Source: Magnolia sinica
Lineage: Eukaryota > Streptophyta > Magnoliopsida > Magnoliales > Magnoliaceae
Direction: 5' to 3'
Assembly (NCBI RefSeq): GCF_029962835.1
Contig: NC_080581.1
Span: 22,706,001-22,770,000, forward strand
DNA: 64,000 bases
The notes beneath the pieces are model-generated. The model ran no database searches and had not been told where the DNA came from. It worked only from the letters and a program-made list of their open reading frames with translations. Shown here piece by piece: positions 34,417 through 46,038 of the stretch. The translations under genes were made by a program, and so were the position numbers. The number at the start of each line of letters is the position of its first letter. The stretch's first letter is position 1.

Positions 34417-34825
34417 CTGTACTCTGAAACCAACACAAATATAACTGGGAAACAATATAAGGAATAAGAAAAAATGAATTTACCTTTCAAAAAAAAACGA
34501 TTAAATAAATTTATAGAGCTTTAAGCAAATGGGAATTAGCCGTCATAACTATCTGCACCTTTTAGGTCATGTTTGAAAATGTGGAGTCCAAGGAAAAGAA
34601 AGGAACAAAATATATCTAACAATGATTTCCTAAGTACTATTGAAACATGGATTCCATTTTTGGAGTTTTTGTTTGAATATAGAAGTGGAAATATCATATG
34701 CCTCTCACAAATATCACCTAGCTTCTTGTGCCAAGAACTTATGGAAAAGTATAATGATTGTTTAGTGGAGTCCTTTTCTATACTTATCCAAACAACAAAA
34801 ATTGTCACAAACATCAAGGGAATTG
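34417..34825. other. No recognisable gene
   Basis: AT-rich sequence between a possible exon and the next telomere-like block. Open frames on both strands at 34536-34836 overlap each other and show no known similarity. Confidence 0.5.
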
Positions 34826-35280
34826 AGTTTAGGTAATAGGTTATAGGTTTAGGTTATAGGTTATAGGTTAAGGTTTAGGTTATAGGTTAAGGTTTAGGTT
34901 TAGGTTAAAGTTTAGGTTTAGGTTATAGGTTTTGGGATTTGAGAATAGGTTTAGGTTAATGTTGTAGGTTATAGGTTTAGGTTATAAGTTTATGTTAATG
35001 TTATAGGTTATAGGTTTAGGTTTAGGTTTAGGGATTTGAGAATACATTTAGGTTATAGGTTTAGGTTTAGGTTTTACGTTTAGGTTAAGGTTACAGGTTT
35101 AGGTTATAGGTTTAGGTTATAAGTGTAGGTTATAGGTTTAGGTTTAGGTTAGGTTATAGGTTAAGGTTTAGGGAATTGAGAATAGGTTAAGCTTTAGGTT
35201 TAGGAAATCAGGTTCGGGTTAAGGTTTATGTTTTAGGTTATAGGTTATAGGTCATAGGTTTAAGTTTAGGTTTAGGTAAT
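34826..35280. repeat. Telomere-like array, block 3
   Basis: Same units and the same GGGAATTGAGAATAGG (about 35166) and GGGATTTGAGAATACA (about 35030) landmarks as the other blocks. Ends at about 35280 in A-rich unique DNA. Confidence 0.9.
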
Positions 35281-35416
35281 AAGAAAAAGAAAGAAATTGC
35301 ATGTAAAATTATTTCAAGAAGGGCTAGAGTAACTTGCCCCCAAATATTGAGAGTGTGTCGGTGCAGTAGATCTTGTAATTTATTTGTAAGGGTTTTCATC
35401 CCAAAACCCTTATGGG

Positions 35417-35504
35417 CAGATCTGGTTGCATGCAGGAGTGAACCTATATTATTTGTTTGAAGCAGCAAAATCTGGTTGCATGCACGAGTGAATCTATATT
35501 ATCT
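35417..35504. repeat. 50-bp tandem duplication
   Basis: TCTGGTTGCATGCAGGAGTG at 35421 recurs with small changes at 35471. It lies in otherwise unremarkable AT-rich DNA (35281-36190), where no gene was recognised. Confidence 0.8.
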
Positions 35505-36196
35505 GACAGAAAATTGAAACAAATACTGCCACTCTATGACTAACAGTTGAAAAGGAAAATCATGCATCTATTACAAACAAATTCATTATCAAATTTCAAA
35601 TTAGGTGCTGAGGAAAAACTATTTCTCAACTGTTTATTAGCCTTGAGGCTAAAATTGGCTGCACTTAGAATCCTAGTATTATTATTTCTAATCCTTTTCT
35701 TGATGGCTACACATTTTTTGTTGGCTAGATGCATCAAAAGCACAAAAAGTGTACCAAACAATTAGTACTCTTTCGCTGCCATACCACAGAGAATAGGTAA
35801 AAGAAAAAGAAAAAGGAAAAAAATCATGGTGCATTTTACATTGACAATAAATTAATTAGGGGGACTACATCAATATGGTTAATGATAGAATGGTCATGTT
35901 TGATATTAAGTAAGATTCTTTTCCATCGCTTCCTTGACTATAGCAGTTATGTCACATATAGTCAAAAGCATCGTCTACTTGAGCGCGTGAAGAGTTGCTT
36001 TTTAAAGTGTGAAGATATGTCAAGTACATATCTATGAGTAGTACAAACAATAGAAACGTGCACTCTAAAATGCAGCTTTAGCAATAAAAGCAAAATCTAC
36101 ATTTGCCAAAAAATCCATGAATCCTGAAGTTCAAATTGCTAAGAAGCAAATAGAGTGTTTGTTGCCAACATCATTCAAACAGTACATAATACTAAC

Positions 36197-36308
36197 CTTC
36201 TCTAATTTCAAATTCAGTTCTTGCATCTGCTACTCAGATTCACTTGCTCGGGCTTCCAAAGCATCTCTTTGCATTTTCTATTTCTCTGTCCTTTTTAAGA
36301 TTTTCAAC
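36197..36308 (-). pseudogene. Decayed coiled-coil exon
   Basis: It has a clean acceptor (TCACAG) and donor (GTTAGT) on the minus strand, 112 nt. Translation starts VENLKKDREIE, then needs a one-base shift to read MQRDALEARASESE, a TAG stop, and QMQELNLKLEK. The heptad-rich Leu/Glu/Lys pattern is a coiled coil. It resembles plant At2g24420/At4g31340-like coiled-coil proteins by feel only. Frameshift plus stop means it is not functional. Confidence 0.45.
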
Positions 36309-36629
36309 CTGTGAAAATATTAACATCAACAGAATATTACCATCCACGTCCTTTCAGGACTTTCCAACAGCTTCAATCCATGTCCATGCACTGTCAGCAG
36401 CTTCAATTAAGTTAACTTTCCAATACATTATTCACTAAAAGACTAACTAGTCACTAAAAGGCACAATGAGACACAACCTATAACCATTAGCCAAAAGATT
36501 TTCCATTGGGAGAAGTTTATTACTATAATAACACTGGACAAGTACCATTCATGATTTCTGGTGACAAACAAGGAACACAATGCATTTTTTTAAGTTAAAC
36601 ATCCCATTTTAAGCTGTGTGTAAAACACC

Positions 36630-38160
36630 CAAGCTCGGTGAGGTCCACCATGTTGTATATATGCCCTTTCGACATGAGCCATCTATACTCTTTTTAATAG
36701 CCCGAGGTAGTAGGCTCAGCTAAAAACTACAGTTAAATCCAATTGAAGTGGACAACTAGGATTATGGAGGCATTTTGGGATGTATGGCTCAAACCCACAA
36801 CCCATAGTAATGTCAATGGGCCAGTGACTAGAGCTAGGGCTGTGACAGAACCCATTGAAAGTAGGCCTACGGCTTATACAAACCATGTGGGTCCCTCATT
36901 TGTTCGACTCCACAACAACTCGTATTGGAGTCCACTCCATGTTATTAATCCATGAAAGAAAATGTGTAAAACAGAAACAAAAATTCATGTGATTGGTCCT
37001 GTTTTGGGACATACACGAGAGGATATGATCGGACAGTTCATTTATTTACACACTGCATCACTAGACCCAATTAGTAAAACAGGTCTAATTATTGCTTGGG
37101 CCATGCTTTGGTTGGCACCCCTGCCACCAACACTACAAGTGTGGCCCACCCTTCGATGGTTCACCCCAATAAGCTGGTGGGCCAATCATGGATGGTCATT
37201 CCTTAAAAACATAACTCATGAACGCTTGACCCTTTTTGTGGTCATTGAACTTTTTCAATTTTTCAAATTGAATGCGGACCATTGGATGAATCTAGTTACA
37301 TGCCAGAACAGGAAGCACATGTGCACCCATGATGGGACCCACCAGATGAAAGGTTTTGCTCGAAGCATCTATGTACAGATTGGAGAATGATTTGGACGGA
37401 CATTATAGCTGTTGGACCCACCGTGATGTGTGGGTGTCGTCCAACCCTTAAAACTGAAATTACAGAGTCTGGCCATAACAACTTCACAAAAACGTTTACA
37501 CACTGCATCACTGTACTATCTGGGCCTCGGAAATGGGTCCCACAATTTATTCAGTCATAAACGCAACAAGTCACCACCGTTTAAAAAATGACTGTATATG
37601 ACGCAAATCTGCTCTTTCGACAGCCGCGTGGTAGTAAACAAGCATTGTCACATGGGGGAGCGGATTCAGTCAGGACGTGATCGTGGGGCCCACCTTGATG
37701 CATGTGTTGTATATCTACTCCGTCCATCCATTTTCCAAATCATTTAAATACCTCAGACATGAAACCGAAGCATATCCATATCTCAGGTAGACCACAACAC
37801 TAGAAACAATAGTGAGTGACCATAAAAAACTTCTTGTGGGCCACAGACGTTTCAGATCAAGCTGATAATTATCACAATCTTTTTTTTTATCTTATCAACC
37901 ATTTGGATGTAAAATAAACGTTACAGTGAGCCCTCAAAATTTTTTTAACGGTAGGCATTCAATCACAGTTGTTTCAGATGGAGTGGTCCACCTGATATTT
38001 GCATCTGCTTCAATTTTAGGGCGACGTTCTAAAATAGGCTGGCGGATAAACAGCGTGAATATACACCACATAGATCGAAGTGGGTTGGCGGATAAACAGC
38101 GTGACATCCAAGCAATGCCTCGGGTGGATTCCACAGTCCGCACTGCACATCACGTGGTCT
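36630..38160. mobile_element. Cluster of foldback-family copies
   Basis: Recognisable pieces: 36630-36760 (GAGGTCCACCATGTTGTATA), 37130-37200, 37395-37560 (GACCCACCGTGATGTGTGGG) and 37680-38150 (GGGGCCCACCTTGATGCATG to AGTGGTCCACCTGATATTTG). At 38030-38110 the words GGCGGATAAACAGCGTGA occur twice. The long open frame at 36962-37390 is made of these repeats and is not a gene. Confidence 0.6.
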
Positions 38161-38937
38161 GAAAAATCAGGCCATTCCTCTTCTCAAACCATCGTCAACA
38201 TCTCATCATCCACACAAACTGAAAAGAGGGATTTGGAAATTTATGACTCACCTTAGCATGAAATATGATGATCTCCAATCACTGAGAATGCGCGTTCGAA
38301 AGAAGGGCACTCAAAAGATTCACGGCTTCTGGATACGAGCTTTTGGATGAACGGTCTGAATCATCACGCCACCGCAAGGCAGAAGGACGCTCAGAAGACG
38401 AACAGAGTGCTCGAAAGCGGGAACGGAGAGGAAGAAAAGGCGGTCGAAAGAGGGATTTGGAAATTCCTCTCCTGAAATGTGATAGAGTTTAAATCCAGAA
38501 AATGTGCGTTTTCCATAATTTATAAAATAAACTCTATTCACAACCGTACAATTAAGGGTCCTTTTATTTGATATTTAAGATATTATTACTTAATAAAATT
38601 ATAAATATAAACCATCTACAACAGGACCCATTATTTGGATGGTCTTGATAGCCATATATCAAACCCACGCTTTATATGAACGAGTCACCACTATTTTACA
38701 TAAATTTCAAAACTCACACCCATTTACCGTACAAATGACAACGGTGGCTTGTGCTTTGGGTCTGGTAGGGCTCTATGGGTCCCACCATGATGTTTTTGTT
38801 TAATCCACACCGTACATCCATTTAAAAACAATCTTTTAAGGTTTATACCAAAATATCAGCTCGAAATAAATCTCGGGTGAACAACACCACAAGAAAACAG
38901 TAGCGATTGAACGTCCACCCTTAAAAGTCCTCCTTTT
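38161..38937. other. No gene; partial foldback copy
   Basis: 38161-38520 has GA-rich words (AGAGGGATTTGGAAATT occurs twice, near 38225 and 38450). 38765-38930 is a partial foldback copy (GGGTCCCACCATGATGTTTT ... CACACCGTACATCC). Confidence 0.5.
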
Positions 38938-39051
38938 GGCTACAGATTATGGCTTTTCAGCTATGGATTTTAGCCGTCAGTATTTCCGACAGCTAAAAGG
39001 GTAGCCAAAACAGCCACACGTCCGTCCGCTTTGCCCCATTTTTTGGTAGTG
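38938..39051. mobile_element. CACTA-type terminus (right end)
   Basis: On the other strand, from 39051: CACTACCAAAAAATGGGGCA, followed by GTAGCC/GGCTAC subterminal palindromes (CCGTCAGTATTTCCGACAG). Same type as 7365-7483. The partner end is not seen. Confidence 0.6.
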
Positions 39052-39139
39052 ACTTGAACTTTGGATCTGCCCAGTTAGTCAAATGCACCATTCCATGGTG
39101 GGCCACAAGCTTAAAAATAAAGTCAATCCATGACTTGGG

Positions 39140-39497
39140 TGGGCCACACCACATACTATAGTTGAGAGGATTACCCTCCCATTAAAACATTCATAACCAT
39201 TTATTGGGCCCACCTAGATGTGGTTCATAGATTCAGCCCATTCATTATGTATGTCCTACTTAGATGAGGAGTCTGACCAAGTTTCATACACATTCAAAAC
39301 TCATGTGGGCCCCATGAAATGCTTTTATATGGTTTAGGGATGTCTTCACATAGTTTTAGATGCTATGGCCCACCTCAGTTTCGTATATGATTGATTTTTA
39401 GACTTAAAGGGGACACATCAAATGCATGGTATTGATGTTCTACACACATCATGGTGGGACGCACAAAGATTAACCTCATGGGAAGTTCCCATGAGGT
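39140..39497. mobile_element. Foldback-family subtype D, minus orientation, ending in a palindrome
   Basis: Reverse-complement relative of 20980-21260. It ends with ACCTCATGGGAA, one G, TTCCCATGAGGT (39473-39497), a 12-bp-arm hairpin. Confidence 0.6.
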
Positions 39498-39544
39498 GAC
39501 CTTATAGTACCATTTCACTATTTAGGTAACTCCTTCATGGGTGT

Positions 39545-39960
39545 TACTCTAACTGTGTAGGGCCCACCTTGATATATTTTATGTATATCGACACCATCCA
39601 TATATTTTTCCATCATATTTTAGGATGTGATTTCAAATCATAAGAACTCAATAATCTCAGCTGGGCCATACCAATCAAAACAATGATGAATAACTATTAA
39701 AAACCTTTTGAAGGCCACAAAAGTTTTGGATCAATTTGATCTTTGTAGTTTACCTTCATCTAGATCTTCTTTACATTATCAACAAGTTGGATTGCAAATA
39801 AACATTGCTAAAACCTTATGATGGGCTCTTTATAATTTTTAAAGGCGAGGTACTATATTATCATTCTTTCTAGTGGTGTGGTCCACTTAGGATTTAAATC
39901 TACACAATTTTTTATACCCGGCCCAAAAATGGGTTGGAGAAACATATAGGCGGCAAGAAT
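39545..39960. mobile_element. Foldback-family copy
   Basis: GGGCCCACCTTGATATATTT at the left, GTGGTGTGGTCCACTTAGG near 39885 and decayed terminal words at the right; inner words AAGGCCACAAAAGTTTTGGA match the family. Confidence 0.55.
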
Positions 39961-39999
39961 ATACAACACATCATCAAAATCTCACTTATGTTATCTAAC

Positions 40000-40340
40000 T
40001 TTTCAAATTTTCTTATCAAAATACAAAATCTAGTTTTCTTTTTTAAAATATATATTTTTTTCAAATTTGTCAATTTTTTCACAATTTTGTTTAATTTTTA
40101 AAATTTTCTTTTTCAAAATATCATTTTTTTTTATCGAAATCCTTTTTCTTTCCCAAAATTATCAATATTATTCAAAGTTCTTAATTTTTTTTTCAAAATC
40201 TAGATTTTTATAAAATCACAGTTTTTTTTTAAATTTTTTTCAAAATCTAAATTTTTCTTAAACATTTTTAATTATTTTTCTAACCTTCTCAACTTTTTTT
40301 TCTTTTTTTTTTTCAAAATTCATAATTTTTTTGAACTTCT
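40000..40340. repeat. AT-rich TTTTTCAAAA tract, opposite orientation to 20000-20840
   Basis: Pyrimidine-rich on the plus strand (TTTTTTCAAAATCTAAATTT), the reverse complement of the TTTTGAAAAA tract near 20 kb, and likewise next to foldback elements. Confidence 0.75.
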
Positions 40341-40369
40341 CAATTTTTGACCTGGATACATAATACGTA

Positions 40370-40692
40370 CATGAAGGTGGCCTCCACAGTAACCCTACAT
40401 TAAAGCATGCTCCTCCGTGTGATGGTAATGGAAGGGTTAGACAGTTTAGGACCCAAAATGGTTGATCCAAACTTTTATGACCCCAAAATGTTTTTTAATG
40501 GTTGACTCTCATTCAGCACTGTTTCCTAAAATGTTGTCCACTTAAGATTTGGATATATCTCATTTTTGGTCTCATACCGTAAAATGATCTGTAAAAATAG
40601 ATGGATGACATGAAACGAATACATCATGGTGGGGCCCATAGAGCACCGACCACTAGCCATTGGCTGGTGTCAGGGGGAGTAGCCAATCTGTT
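40370..40692. mobile_element. Foldback-family subtype F, right half
   Basis: It ends GGGGCCCATAGAGCACCGAC then GGCTGGTGTCAGGGGGAGTAG, matching the end of 21788-22315. The left half is missing; its place is taken by the AT-rich tract. Confidence 0.65.
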
Positions 40693-40739
40693 TTCATATC
40701 TGTAGGGCGTCTCTTGGACGCCCTACTTTCACTCACGTA

Positions 40740-41880
40740 CACCTCACAATTTCTGTGGTCTCCACTATGATGTATTTGTTATATCCACACCATCCATCCA
40801 TTTTGAGATATCATTTTAAGTCATGAGCTAAAGAATGAGGCAGATATAAATCTGTAGTGGACCCCACCACAGAAAACAGTGGGAAGAGTGATTCCCACCG
40901 TTGAAACTATCTTAAGGCCCATCGTAATGTTTATTTGAAATCTAACCTGTGGAAAAGTTAAAAAATACATGAAATAAGGGAAAACACAAATATTATCTTG
41001 ATATAAAACTTTTATGGCCTTTAGAAGTTTTTAATGATGGGCATCACTATCACACTGTTTTCGTCGTTGGGGTCCACTGGAGCTTAGGATTTAACTCGTT
41101 CTTTGGATATTGCCCTAAAATGATCTCTCCAAATGGATGGAAGGTGTGGATATAAAACATACATCATGGTAGAATGAGAGATATATAAATATTAGGTGGA
41201 CCACACCACATGAAAACAATAGTGATTGGATATCCATCATTAAAATCCAATCTTACATGAAAAAGTGGAATAATGACTTCAACTGTTGAAACCTTTCTAG
41301 GCCCCACAGTGACGTTTATTTGTCATCCAACCTGTTCATAAGATCATACAGACATGGATGAAGGGAAAACACAAATATAAGCTTGATCCAAAACTTCTGT
41401 GACCCCTAAGAATTTTGCAACGATAGAAGTTCATTTCACACTGTTTCCTATAGTATGGTCCATTTTATCGCTGGATATGTTTAATTTTTTGGGTTCAAGC
41501 CATAAAATTATCTGATAAAATGGATGGACAAAGTGGATTAAATACATTAGTCATGGTGAACTCCACAGAGTTTACTCAGTATGCTAAACGTACTGAGTTA
41601 CCTGTACGCAATCGGCTTCCTAGTGAAACAAATTGTCTACTCCCTTACCACCAGCCATGTGCGCCCCACTACTATATCTTTTATCCATGTTGTTCATCCA
41701 TTTTTACATATCATTTCAGAGATTGATACCGAAATGAGATGGATATACATCTCAGGTGGACCACACAACAGGAAAACAATAGTGATTGGATATCCATCAT
41801 TAAATTCCTCCTAAGGCCCACTCTACTGTTTATTTAACATCCAATCTGTTGATTAGTTCATACAGACCTAGATTAAGGGA
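40740..41880. mobile_element. Foldback-family subtypes G and E, further copies
   Basis: 40740-41170 carries GGAGAGATCA-related and GGCCTTTAGAAGTTTTTAAT words in the opposite orientation to 22318-22690. 41270-41600 ends in CACAGAGTTTACTCAG (subtype E), and 41690-41870 is another partial copy. No genes. Confidence 0.55.
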
Positions 41881-41890
41881 AAAAACTAAT

Positions 41891-42552
41891 ATAAGACGGC
41901 TAAGGACCGTGTCTAATGCAAACGGTCTTTAACTATCTCAGATAACCAATATAAGATGGCTAAGGACCGTCTCTAATGCGGAGGGTCTTTGACCGTCTCA
42001 GATGACCGCTATAGGATTGCCAATGACCGTCTCTCATGCAGACGGTCTTTGACTATCTCAGATAACCAATATAAGATGGCTAAGGACCATATCTATTGCG
42101 GACGGTCTTTGACCATCTCAGAAGACCACTATAGGACTGCCAATGATTGTCTCAAATGCAAACGGTCTTTGACTGTCTTAGATAACTGCATATAAGACAG
42201 CTAAGGACCATCTTTAATGTAGATGGTCTTTGACAGTCTCAGATGACCGATATAGGACTGCCAATGACTGTCTCAAATGCAGACGGTCTTTGACCGTCTC
42301 AGATAACTGCATATAAGACAGCTAAGGACCGTCTTTAATTATAGACGGTCGATAGCCGTCTTTTCTCGGAAGTCACCGATGGTTTCTGACTGTCTTTAAT
42401 TTTTTGTGGATGTTCAACATTAATAAGACGATTAAGGGCCATCTCTAGTTTTAGAGATGGTTAAGGACTGACTGTCTTTAAATTAAGGGATTTTGCAGAC
42501 GGTTCACAACCGTCTCAAAATTTGTCTTATTTTCCCATTTTTTCACGTAGTG
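41891..42552 (-). mobile_element. CACTA-type right terminus with a 60-bp subterminal tandem array
   Basis: From 41891 to about 42360 a 60-61 bp unit repeats about eight times. Odd units read TAAGGACCGT and even units read CAATGACCGT, giving a 120-bp two-unit higher-order pattern. Each unit contains a GACCGTCT...AGACGGTC palindrome. The end at 42552, read on the other strand, is CACTACGTGAAAAAATGGG. The 3 bp after it are ACA. These are the classical features of a CACTA subterminal region. Confidence 0.75.
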
Positions 42553-43610
42553 ACATGAACAACAGTTTTAGTTGAGCAAAAAAATTGCATCAAACAATGA
42601 GCACTAGTTTACATTCAATGGGTTGAAAATTGTACCGATTGAATGGCTAAGATTATCGAAACTTTAGTTATCTTTGGGTTTCGACCACACCATTGTGGCC
42701 CACTGGATTGATGGCTCCAATTGCACTAGACATGGTTCGTGTATACAGGGAAATGATGACCTCAGCATTTGAACACTGTGAGTCTGTGATCCTGTGCTTG
42801 TGGTGTAGAAAGTATGCGCAGGAGTCTAAAAGGGTGCCACCACCAGTCAGCTTGATGAGCTTGCTGCTCAGACTGCTGCTGCAATGACTGCCAACCACCT
42901 TAATTATGCATCTATAGGTGTTGCATTTTTGCATTTAATTTCTTTTTTACTACATATGTTTTTGGTTTTGGAATTGGATCTGATTTGGGTTTCTATCTAG
43001 TATATCTAACATTTATGAAAAATCATACCTAAGGGAGGTATATGTTTTTAGATCTTATATAGGAACTTTTGAGAGCATGGTAAAAATCTCTTATATTTTT
43101 TTCTTTTTCAATTCTCTTTATAAAACATCAGATCCTTGTGTGGGTTTTTTTGATCTGCCTTATTCCCTCGGATGTGTGTAAAACCCTGTCCACCACGCCA
43201 ATGTACATGCTAAAGTGGATCACACTATATATTCTCTAGCCCGACCAGTCAATCAAATGGGTCACGCTGTAGATTCTATCTGCTAAATCTAGCAGGCTCC
43301 CTTATCAGGTTGGCCATAGCTACAAAATTAAATATTATTTTTCTCCATACATTTGTTTCATATGACGTGTTCCATCTGACGATTGGGCTGATTTAGAACC
43401 ATAATATCTACACGTTCCAACACACTTGATGAATCGGTCAGATCTTGCACATGTTTGTTACATTCTCACATGCATTGGTGTGTAGATGCACAGGTCCATA
43501 CACATGTACAGGCTTAGCAAACCTTTGATTTTTGGTGGGTTGGGCTTTTTGAGGCAACGCATATGATGGGTGGTATAGATTCTGTTAACATTTCACTAGA
43601 CTCCAAATCT
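42553..43610. other. No recognisable gene
   Basis: A plus-strand open frame at 42693-42887 (TSAFEHCESVILCLWCRKYA) has no known relatives that I can recall. Otherwise unremarkable. Confidence 0.5.
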
Positions 43611-43880
43611 CACTACAACAATTGGGAGTTTTACCAGCACTCGAAAGCGCCGCTAATTGTAATAGTGGTGCTAACCAAGCGCCGATAAATGGGTATGTCG
43701 GGAAAAGTATTGGCGGCACTAGGTGAGTTTTAGCGGCGCTTGTCTAAGCGCCAATAATTGTATTTTTTCCCGACGCGAATAAGCGCCGGTAAAGGTTGCT
43801 TCAAGCGCCGGTATAAGTGGTTTCTGAACACTTTTTCTCGTGAAAAAGCATCGTAAATTTTCTACACAAGCGCCGCTAAA
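43611..43880 (+). repeat. Left subterminal repeats of the Pack-CACTA element
   Basis: AGCGCCGCTAA, AAGCGCCGATAAA, TAGCGGCGCTTG, AGCGCCAATAA, AAGCGCCGGTAAA, AAGCGCCGGTATAA and AAGCGCCGCTAAA occur in both orientations within 270 bp. Presumed transposase-binding sites. Confidence 0.8.
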
Positions 43881-44113
43881 GCTTTTGTATAGATTTGATA
43901 AGCCCGCATGCCAGTAATTTCTTTTATTATATATAATTCAATCGAAACCTGTATTTTTAAAATATTTGAAACATAAAAATGATGCCATACAAATAAAACT
44001 GAATATTAAACAAAATTTATATTACTAGACAATAAAAAATATATATAATATTTATTACAATACACATCTTCAATTTGATGAGTTGGCTAAAAAATATTAA
44101 TGTTAATTGATAA

Positions 44114-44248
44114 CTAATACAACAGATTTCCTTCACTTGAGGGTTATCTGGGGGGCTTATGCCATACAAATATCCTGTAATTTGAGTCCGAAGATTTGCT
44201 ATACAAATAAACTTCTTCAAAATGTTCTTAGGCATGTGTGTGTGTAGC
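44114..44248 (-). pseudogene. PRP8 fragment, JAB1/MPN-domain exon
   Basis: Minus-strand translation gives [19 protein letters not shown] then [14 protein letters not shown], the start of the C-terminal JAB1/MPN domain of the spliceosome core protein PRP8. Just before the ATG the YTYI codons have lost one base, a frameshift. It continues the order of the two fragments at 44346-44544 and 44614-44775. It is part of a captured, broken copy; the full PRP8 gene is far larger (over 2300 residues). Confidence 0.85.
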
Positions 44249-44345
44249 CTGTCTCCTATAATCAGGAATTACTCACATAAGTTCAGTTTCCAGAACCATG
44301 AAAGTTAAAAAGTGCATACAATGGAAAATAGCCATAATTATTTAC

Positions 44346-44544
44346 CTTAATGTCCTCAGTGTTTACATAAATATGATTTGACTCTAAGATATAACTTCGT
44401 CGCTGAGATTGCTTACACACGCCAATCAGTTTTAGAACCAAATGCTGCTTGCTCATGGGGGCTTGTTGTGGTGACAATGAGTTCATCGCCGTGCACAATT
44501 GTTGTCCTTGTTGTGACTGCTATAAGTTGGCTTGCTTCTTTTGC
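44346..44544 (-). pseudogene. PRP8 fragment, middle exon
   Basis: It reads AKEASQLIAVTTRTT, then VHGDELIVTTTSPHEQAAFG, SKTDWRV, a TAA stop, AISATKLYLRV, then a one-base insertion after which HIYVNTEDIK reads in another frame. Acceptor GCGCAG and donor GTAAAT are intact. Residues match PRP8 just ahead of the JAB1/MPN domain. The stop plus frameshift shows it is no longer under coding constraint. Confidence 0.85.
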
Positions 44545-44613
44545 CTGCGCATGAAGATTTGCTTAAAGATTAAGAAGCTTCTCAGCTTGATAGACTTTTA
44601 TTAAACACATCAC

Positions 44614-44775
44614 CTGCTTCTCAATCTCCGTAATCTATTGCCTCTGTTGTGAAGGTGGAGTTATCTCAGCCCCCAGTATTATATCACAAATTTCAGACTG
44701 TGTCAGTGCCGAGGTGTTTATATTATTCTTCTTGGCATAATCTGAGAGTATAAGATCTCTCAGAGCAACCTCAAC
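44614..44775 (-). pseudogene. PRP8 fragment, upstream exon
   Basis: The 54 codons read [20 protein letters not shown] then [20 protein letters not shown] and PSQQRQ, a TAG stop, ITEIEKQ. A clean TGCAG acceptor and GTGATG donor bound it. The stop replaces a glutamine codon. Order and spacing with the next two exons show that genomic PRP8 DNA with introns was captured, not a cDNA. Confidence 0.85.
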
Positions 44776-45703
44776 CTGCATTGAAGGAGATATTAGCAAC
44801 TCTCATATATGAACATTAAGGTAGCAATCACTAATTCTACTTCACAACGCATCATGGTATATGATTTCACACCCTGTAACAGCTATTGGGTCTATCAACA
44901 CATGATAGACAATCGTATACTGCCCCATTGGGGTTAATTCCAATAGGGAGCTACAAGATTTGAAACAAGTAAATTTTCCTAAGTATGCATGTACACATTA
45001 GGGTATATGAGCATTCATGAATGTATGCATCTAACAGTCTACGTGCATTCAATACCATCTTTTTTTAATGTTCCAACCCTGTAAGGGGTGTGATCAATTT
45101 AATAGATAAGAAATACCTAGATGCGGCCATTCCTGGTAATTTTCCTCACATTTGAAGCACTTGAATTGAGAAACAAAACATTAGAATTAACAATTTGCTT
45201 GGGAGCAGGAGACAACAATACTTGCACTATTACAATGATTGCAGCCACAATTTGTTTCCAAGCAAATGGGATTAGTTTCCACTTTTCTTTTTCTTTTCTT
45301 TTTTAAGTTCTTGTTTAGCAAGCCATACTAACTACAAATTCAGCTTACTAAAGTCCATACAAAAAAGGAAGACTTAATTAACTAAATTTCTAAAAGTTTT
45401 AGAGGAAATGGATGGAGGTCATTAGTAGTAAAACAGTGGAAATCAGTAACAATTCCTTGATTTTTGGGAAATATAGCCTTCAATCCAACCAAAAAAAAAA
45501 GAAGCAAAGAAGTAAACATTTTTTGAGATTTCAGAAAATGAACAGTCATGTTGGATGCGGATATACTGTAATTAGAATGCTCTCCAACCAAAAAAGTAAG
45601 AGCCGCTAATAGCTTAACAACCAAAAAGTAAGAACACAATTAAAAGAAACTAAAAATCAATCAAAAGAAAGCAAAAAAGTAAACATTTTTTGAGATTTCA
45701 CAC

Positions 45704-45784
45704 CTTTGCTGCATGGGAAAATCCAGATTGATGAGCTAAATTTCTTGCTATCTCACAGAGATCACAAGCAGTGAGCTTCCATAC
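45704..45784 (-). pseudogene. AMP deaminase fragment, exon C
   Basis: [15 protein letters not shown] then [12 protein letters not shown], 27 codons, bounded by TTTCAG and GTGTGA. It matches plant AMP deaminase (AMP to IMP, FAC1 family) after the substrate-binding region. Open and with good splice sites. Confidence 0.85.
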
Positions 45785-45860
45785 CTGAAAAAGTATCACT
45801 CTTTAAGTGACCTGACCTTGGATGTTTGGAAAAAATAGCAGGAATTGAAATCAAATAAAC

Positions 45861-45926
45861 CTGTGCAGCAAAACTATATTCCAGAAACAAGGAGTTGTTG
45901 CTCAATGGAGACATCGCCAATCCAAT
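45861..45926 (-). pseudogene. AMP deaminase fragment, exon B with internal deletion
   Basis: The 22 codons IGLAMSPLSNNSLFLEY plus SFAAQ start at a CTCAG acceptor and end at a GTTTAT donor. In intact enzymes FLEY/FLDY is followed by the segment with HRNPFP, a catalytic-region LSTDDP motif and LVEEYS. Here FLEY joins directly to the residues after EEY, so about 40 residues, including the catalytic aspartates, are missing in frame. A functional deaminase is excluded. Confidence 0.85.
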
Positions 45927-46038
45927 CTGAGAAATAAATGTAATAGATAAGCATTAATCACTTTCACAGAAAATGAGAATAGTAATTCAAATAACAGAAC
46001 TATAAAATAGAGCTTATTAACATTTGTAGGATAATCAC

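Noticed and set aside
36962-37390. 142-codon plus-strand open frame
   Set aside because: It is composed of foldback-family words (GTGGCCCACC and others) and has no domain-like pattern; repeats explain it.
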